Positions 22,300 to 25,113 of a DNA stretch of 25,113 nt are shown here, one piece after another. Within the stretch, counting starts at the first letter, position 1. Each line of letters starts with the position of its first letter. A program made the position numbers and the translations under genes. The notes under the pieces are model-generated. The model worked only from the letters and a program-made list of their open reading frames with translations, had not been told where the DNA came from and did not search any database. Source of the DNA: Actinomycetes bacterium (GTDB lineage Bacteria; Actinomycetota; Actinomycetes; Mycobacteriales; Micromonosporaceae); the NCBI GenBank assembly GCA_021793335.1, contig JAJYSW010000018.1, positions 1 to 25,113 of the forward strand, given 5' to 3'.

Positions 22300-23223
22300 T
22301 CATCCTTTCGGCGGTGTCGGCGTGCCGTCGGCCGGATCGGCGCTCGGCAGTTCGACTTCGAGCGGCTCGCCTTCGGGCGGCGGATGGCTGCGCCAGGTGC
22401 GGCGCACCCGGTGCGCGATCGCGGCGGCGGTGGCCGTGATGAGGAAGCAGGCGACGCCGATGAGCACGATGGTCGCGCCAGGGGGGACGTCCTGCACGGC
22501 CGAGGCGAGGACACCGGCCACGGCGATGAGGAACCCCACGGCCATGCCGCCGTGCATGGTGGCGCGGAACGAGCGCGTGAACTGCTGGGCGGTCACCACC
22601 GGGATGACGAGCAGGGCGCTGACCAGGAGCAGACCGACGGCGCGCATCGATACGGAGACGACGACGGCGGTGGTCATGAGCAGCAGCAGGTTGAGTCCGC
22701 CGACGGGCAGTCCGGCGACGCGGGCGTACTGCTCGTCGGTGGCGACGGCCGACATCCACGGCCGCAGCGCCAGCATGAGCAGGGCGACGGCTGCGCCGCC
22801 TATGGCGATGGTCAGGACTTCGTCCCAGCCGGCGGTGAGCAGGGAACCGAACAGGTACTGCTGGAGGTTGGCCACGCCCTTGTCGGAGGCGATGCCGGTG
22901 AGGTAGACGCCGCCGGCGATGCCGCCGTAGAACATCATGGCCAGCGCGACGTCCCCGGAGGTCCTGGAGTGGCTGCGGAGCAGCTCCATGGCGACGGAGG
23001 CGACGACGGTGGTGGCCAGCGTGGTCCACATGGGCGAGGTGGAGGTGAGCAGGCCGATGGCGACGCCGGTGAGCGCTATGTGGCCGAGCCCGTCGCCGAT
23101 GAGCGCGAGGCGTTTTTGGACGAGGAAGACGCCGACGGCGGGCGCGCACAGTCCGACGGCGAGCGCACCGACGAGGGCGCGCTGCATGAATTCGTAGCCG
23201 AAGAGGGACATGTCCAGGTTCAT
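22300..23223 (-). CDS. znuB: Zinc ABC transporter permease ZnuB
   Basis: A 307-residue ABC-3 family permease that forms the membrane channel for zinc (or manganese/iron in relatives). Eight or so hydrophobic segments are visible, starting with MSLFGYEFMQRALVGALAVGLCAPAVGVFLV and including FLVQKRLALIGDGLGHIALTGVAIG, the conserved ABC-3 stretch. The cytoplasmic coupling region is YLFGSLLTAGWDEV, and VGLLLVSALLVIPVVTAQQ is typical of the family. The C-terminal ~25 residues are a Pro/Glu-rich tail. ATG 23223 (GGGG 6 nt upstream) is preferred over the TTG at 23235. It follows znuC by 37 nt and precedes smtB by 6 nt. Confidence 0.95.
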   Translation of the reverse strand: MNLDMSLFGYEFMQRALVGALAVGLCAPAVGVFLVQKRLALIGDGLGHIALTGVAIGLLTSTSPMWTTLATTVVASVAMELLRSHSRTSGDVALAMMFYGGIAGGVYLTGIASDKGVANLQQYLFGSLLTAGWDEVLTIAIGGAAVALLMLALRPWMSAVATDEQYARVAGLPVGGLNLLLLMTTAVVVSVSMRAVGLLLVSALLVIPVVTAQQFTRSFRATMHGGMAVGFLIAVAGVLASAVQDVPPGATIVLIGVACFLITATAAAIAHRVRRTWRSHPPPEGEPLEVELPSADPADGTPTPPKG

Positions 23224-23260
23224 CTGCTGCCCCAAGGATCGAGGACGGGTCGGTGTCGGT

Positions 23261-24088
23261 TCACTCGCAGCTCCGGTGGTCGTCGGCGTCGTCGGTATCG
23301 CCGAAGGTCAGGCGGGGCGCGGCCTCGCCGAGTCCGAGTACGGGCGGTGGATGCGGGTGGGCGTGCTCGTGGTCGGGGGCGGCGTGCTCGCCGACCGGGA
23401 GCGGGGGCGCCCCGTCGTGGACGACGCGGCCGTCGGCCAGGACGATGGCGCGGTCGAGCCGGTCGGTGAGCGGACCGAGTTCGTGGGTGACGAGCAGGAC
23501 CGCGCACCCGGCGTCGACGCGGTCGGCGACGACTGCGGCGAGTGCGGCCTGGGTCGCGGCGTCGACGCCGACGGTGGGCTCGTCCATGATCAGCACGTCG
23601 GGGTCGGTGGCGAGGGCGCGGGCGATGAGGACGCGCTGCTGCTGGCCGCCGGAGAGGGTCTCGACCGAGCAGTGGGCGTGGTCGGCGAGGCCGACTTCGG
23701 CGAGGCTCCGGTCGACGGCGGCACGGTCGCTGCGGCGCGGCGGCAGGCCGATCAGGCGGCGGCTCAGGCGTCCTTGGGCGACGACTTCGGCGGCGGTGGC
23801 GGGGACGCCGGAGGCCGCACCGGTGCGCTGGGGCACGTAACCGATGCGCTGCCAGGCTCGGAAGCGGCGCTGGGGGGCGCCGAACAGTTCGATCGCGCCC
23901 GCGGCCAGCGGCACTAGGCCGACGATGGCCTTGACGAGCGTGGATTTGCCGGAACCGTTGGCGCCCATGACGGCGACGGCCTCACCGGGTTCGACGGCGA
24001 GGTCGACGTCGCGGACTACGGCTCGACCGCTGTAGGAGACGGTCGCGCCGCGAGTTGCTATGACGGGCATCTGGCCATTCTCGCTCAC
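23261..24088 (-). CDS. znuC: Zinc ABC transporter ATP-binding protein ZnuC
   Basis: A 275-residue ATPase that powers zinc import through ZnuB. It has Walker A GANGSGKST, a Q-loop in YVPQRTG, the ABC signature LSGGQQQR, Walker B VLIMDEP and the switch histidine in LLVTHEL. The C-terminus ends in a His-rich tail (GEHAAPDHEHAHPHPPP and DDADDHRSCE) that could bind or sense zinc on the cytoplasmic side. GTG 24088 overlaps the znuA stop (GTGA), suggesting coupled translation. An internal ATG at 24070 (MPVIATRG) is the alternative start and would trim six residues. The frame is open far upstream, but that is a shadow of znuA. Confidence 0.95.
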   Translation of the reverse strand: MSENGQMPVIATRGATVSYSGRAVVRDVDLAVEPGEAVAVMGANGSGKSTLVKAIVGLVPLAAGAIELFGAPQRRFRAWQRIGYVPQRTGAASGVPATAAEVVAQGRLSRRLIGLPPRRSDRAAVDRSLAEVGLADHAHCSVETLSGGQQQRVLIARALATDPDVLIMDEPTVGVDAATQAALAAVVADRVDAGCAVLLVTHELGPLTDRLDRAIVLADGRVVHDGAPPLPVGEHAAPDHEHAHPHPPPVLGLGEAAPRLTFGDTDDADDHRSCE

Positions 24089-25050
24089 GCCGCACCGAGC
24101 GCCATCTGCAACGCGGCGAGGTTGTCGCGCATGACGCTGAAGTAGTCGGCGTCGTCGCCGTCGGCCTCGGTGAGACCTTCGAGTGGGTTGAGGACGGCGG
24201 TCTGGGCACCGGTCTCGGCGGCGATGGTGTCGGCTATCGAGGAGGAGGCGAGCGTCTCGAAGAAGATCGTGGTGACGCCGTGGTCTTCGACGAACTGGGC
24301 GATTCGGGCCATGCGCCGGCTGGACGCCTCCTGATCGGGGCTGAGGCCGGCGATGGCGATCTGGCGGAGGCCGTAGCGGTCGGCGAGGTAGCCGAAAGCG
24401 GCATGGGAGGTGACGATCTCGTCGGAGACGCGCTCGGCGAGCCCTTCGGTGAACTCGGCGTCGAGTTCGGTGAGGGCCGCGGTGAACTCGGCTGCTCCGG
24501 CCGTGTAGGTCTCGGCCTCGTCCTCGTCGATGTCGGCCAGGTCGGCGGCGATGGCCTCGCCTATGGCCGCGTAGCGGATCGGGTCGAGCCAGACGTGCGG
24601 GTCGCCGCCTTCGAGGGCGTCGTGGTCGTGGTGGTCCTCCGTTTCGTGCTCGTGGTCCTCGCCGGGGCCGCCTTCGAGCGAGTCGGTGTCGTCGTAGCCG
24701 ATCATGTCGACGACGGAGCCGATTTCGAGGGTCCGGCCGGAGGCGTACTCGTCGATGGCGGTGTCGAGTTCGGGGATGAAGCCTTCGAGGTAGACGATGT
24801 AATCGGCTTCTTCGACGCGGGCGATGTCGCTGGGGTCGAGTTCGATGTCGTGGGGCTCTTGTCCGGCGGGGGTCAGGTTGGTGACGGTCACGCCTTCGCC
24901 GCCGACCTGTTCGGTGGCGAAGGCCAGCGGGTAGAAGGCCGCGATGACGTTGACGCCCTCGCCTGCGGTGGCGTCGCCGCCGCCGCAGGCCGTGAGGGCG
25001 GCGGCCGCGGTGAGCCCGGCGAGGGGCACTGTGAGCATTGTTCGGCGCAT
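24085..25050 (-). CDS. znuA: Zinc-binding lipoprotein ZnuA
   Basis: A 321-residue cluster A-I solute-binding protein that captures zinc outside the membrane and hands it to ZnuB. The signal peptide MRRTMLTVPLAGLTAAAALTAC ends in a lipobox with C22 as the lipidated residue. Likely metal ligands are H67 (EPHDIELDPSD), H152 (GGDPHVWLDP) and H216 (TSHAAFGYLADRYGL), with an acidic residue near 265 (FFETLASS). Residues 130-145 form the His/Asp/Glu-rich loop (EDHEHETEDHHDHD) that marks zinc rather than manganese transporters. ATG 25050 has AAGG about 9 nt upstream. It is first in the operon and sits 21 nt from the Zur-box palindrome. Confidence 0.96.
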   Translation of the reverse strand: MRRTMLTVPLAGLTAAAALTACGGGDATAGEGVNVIAAFYPLAFATEQVGGEGVTVTNLTPAGQEPHDIELDPSDIARVEEADYIVYLEGFIPELDTAIDEYASGRTLEIGSVVDMIGYDDTDSLEGGPGEDHEHETEDHHDHDALEGGDPHVWLDPIRYAAIGEAIAADLADIDEDEAETYTAGAAEFTAALTELDAEFTEGLAERVSDEIVTSHAAFGYLADRYGLRQIAIAGLSPDQEASSRRMARIAQFVEDHGVTTIFFETLASSSIADTIAAETGAQTAVLNPLEGLTEADGDDADYFSVMRDNLAALQMALGAA

Positions 25051-25071
25051 ACCGAAAACCTTGCCCAGTCA

Positions 25072-25086
25072 TGACAATCATTGTCA
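25072..25086 (-). promoter_or_regulatory. Zur box upstream of znuA
   Basis: TGACAATCATTGTCA is a perfect 7-1-7 palindrome, close to the actinobacterial Zur consensus (TGAAAATNATTTTCA type). It lies 22-36 nt before the znuA start. On the minus strand it contains TTGACA (25087-25082), which could be the -35, so bound Zur would block polymerase directly. No good -10 is visible. Confidence 0.85.
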
Positions 25087-25113
25087 ACAACTAATGTGTG
25101 GAGCCGCCCGGAG

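Noticed and set aside
1..25113. CRISPR arrays, tRNA/rRNA genes, insertion sequences
   Set aside because: No regularly spaced repeats, no tRNA-like cloverleaf with a T-loop consensus, and no transposase motifs were found by reading either strand.

Overview
This is a gene-dense, very GC-rich window from an actinobacterium. The evidence is strong third-position G/C bias, long antisense shadow frames, frequent GTG starts, TANNNT -10 boxes placed directly before start codons (leaderless mRNAs), and a dnaG / dus / glyS / smtB-type repressor / zur neighbourhood that recalls the Rv2343c-Rv2359 region of Mycobacterium tuberculosis. The sequence does not fix the genus. No IS element, tRNA, rRNA or CRISPR array was seen.

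Layout, left to right. A membrane fatty-acid desaturase (259-1302) and a CPBP-family intramembrane protease (1623-2552), both +. An overlapping pair of small unknown genes (2603-3179, -). DNA primase dnaG (3583-5457, -), divergent from a large single-pass membrane protein with a Pro-rich cytoplasmic part (5688-8111, +). This is followed by a tRNA-dihydrouridine synthase with its own apparent leaderless promoter (8138-9364, +). Zinc-free ribosomal protein L31 type B (9464-9712, -) has a textbook terminator. A 455-nt AT-richer intergenic region then leads to a 65-codon gene (10168-10365, +) whose product looks like a lacticin-481/mersacidin-group lanthipeptide precursor, with no modification enzyme anywhere in the window. 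Next come two divergently oriented membrane-anchored proteins (10499-11641 - ; 11710-12618 +), glycyl-tRNA synthetase (12725-14101, -), and a two-gene operon encoding an HSP90-family chaperone (17263-19065) and a 960-residue helical-repeat protein (14325-17207). A frameshifted multi-pass membrane protein gene follows (about 19192-20000, +).

The right end is a zinc-homeostasis operon on the minus strand: znuA, znuC, znuB, smtB-type ArsR repressor, zur, an ABM-domain protein and an NTF2-like membrane protein (25050 down to 20166). It is preceded by a perfect 15-bp Zur-box palindrome (25072-25086). It thus combines importer, uptake repressor and a second metal-sensing repressor, and zur appears to have an additional internal promoter.

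The observations most worth following are the orphan lanthipeptide-like precursor with its regulatory leader, the HSP90-repeat-protein pair, the dual-sensor zinc operon with its two appended genes, and the unrecognised small gene pair at 2603-3179.
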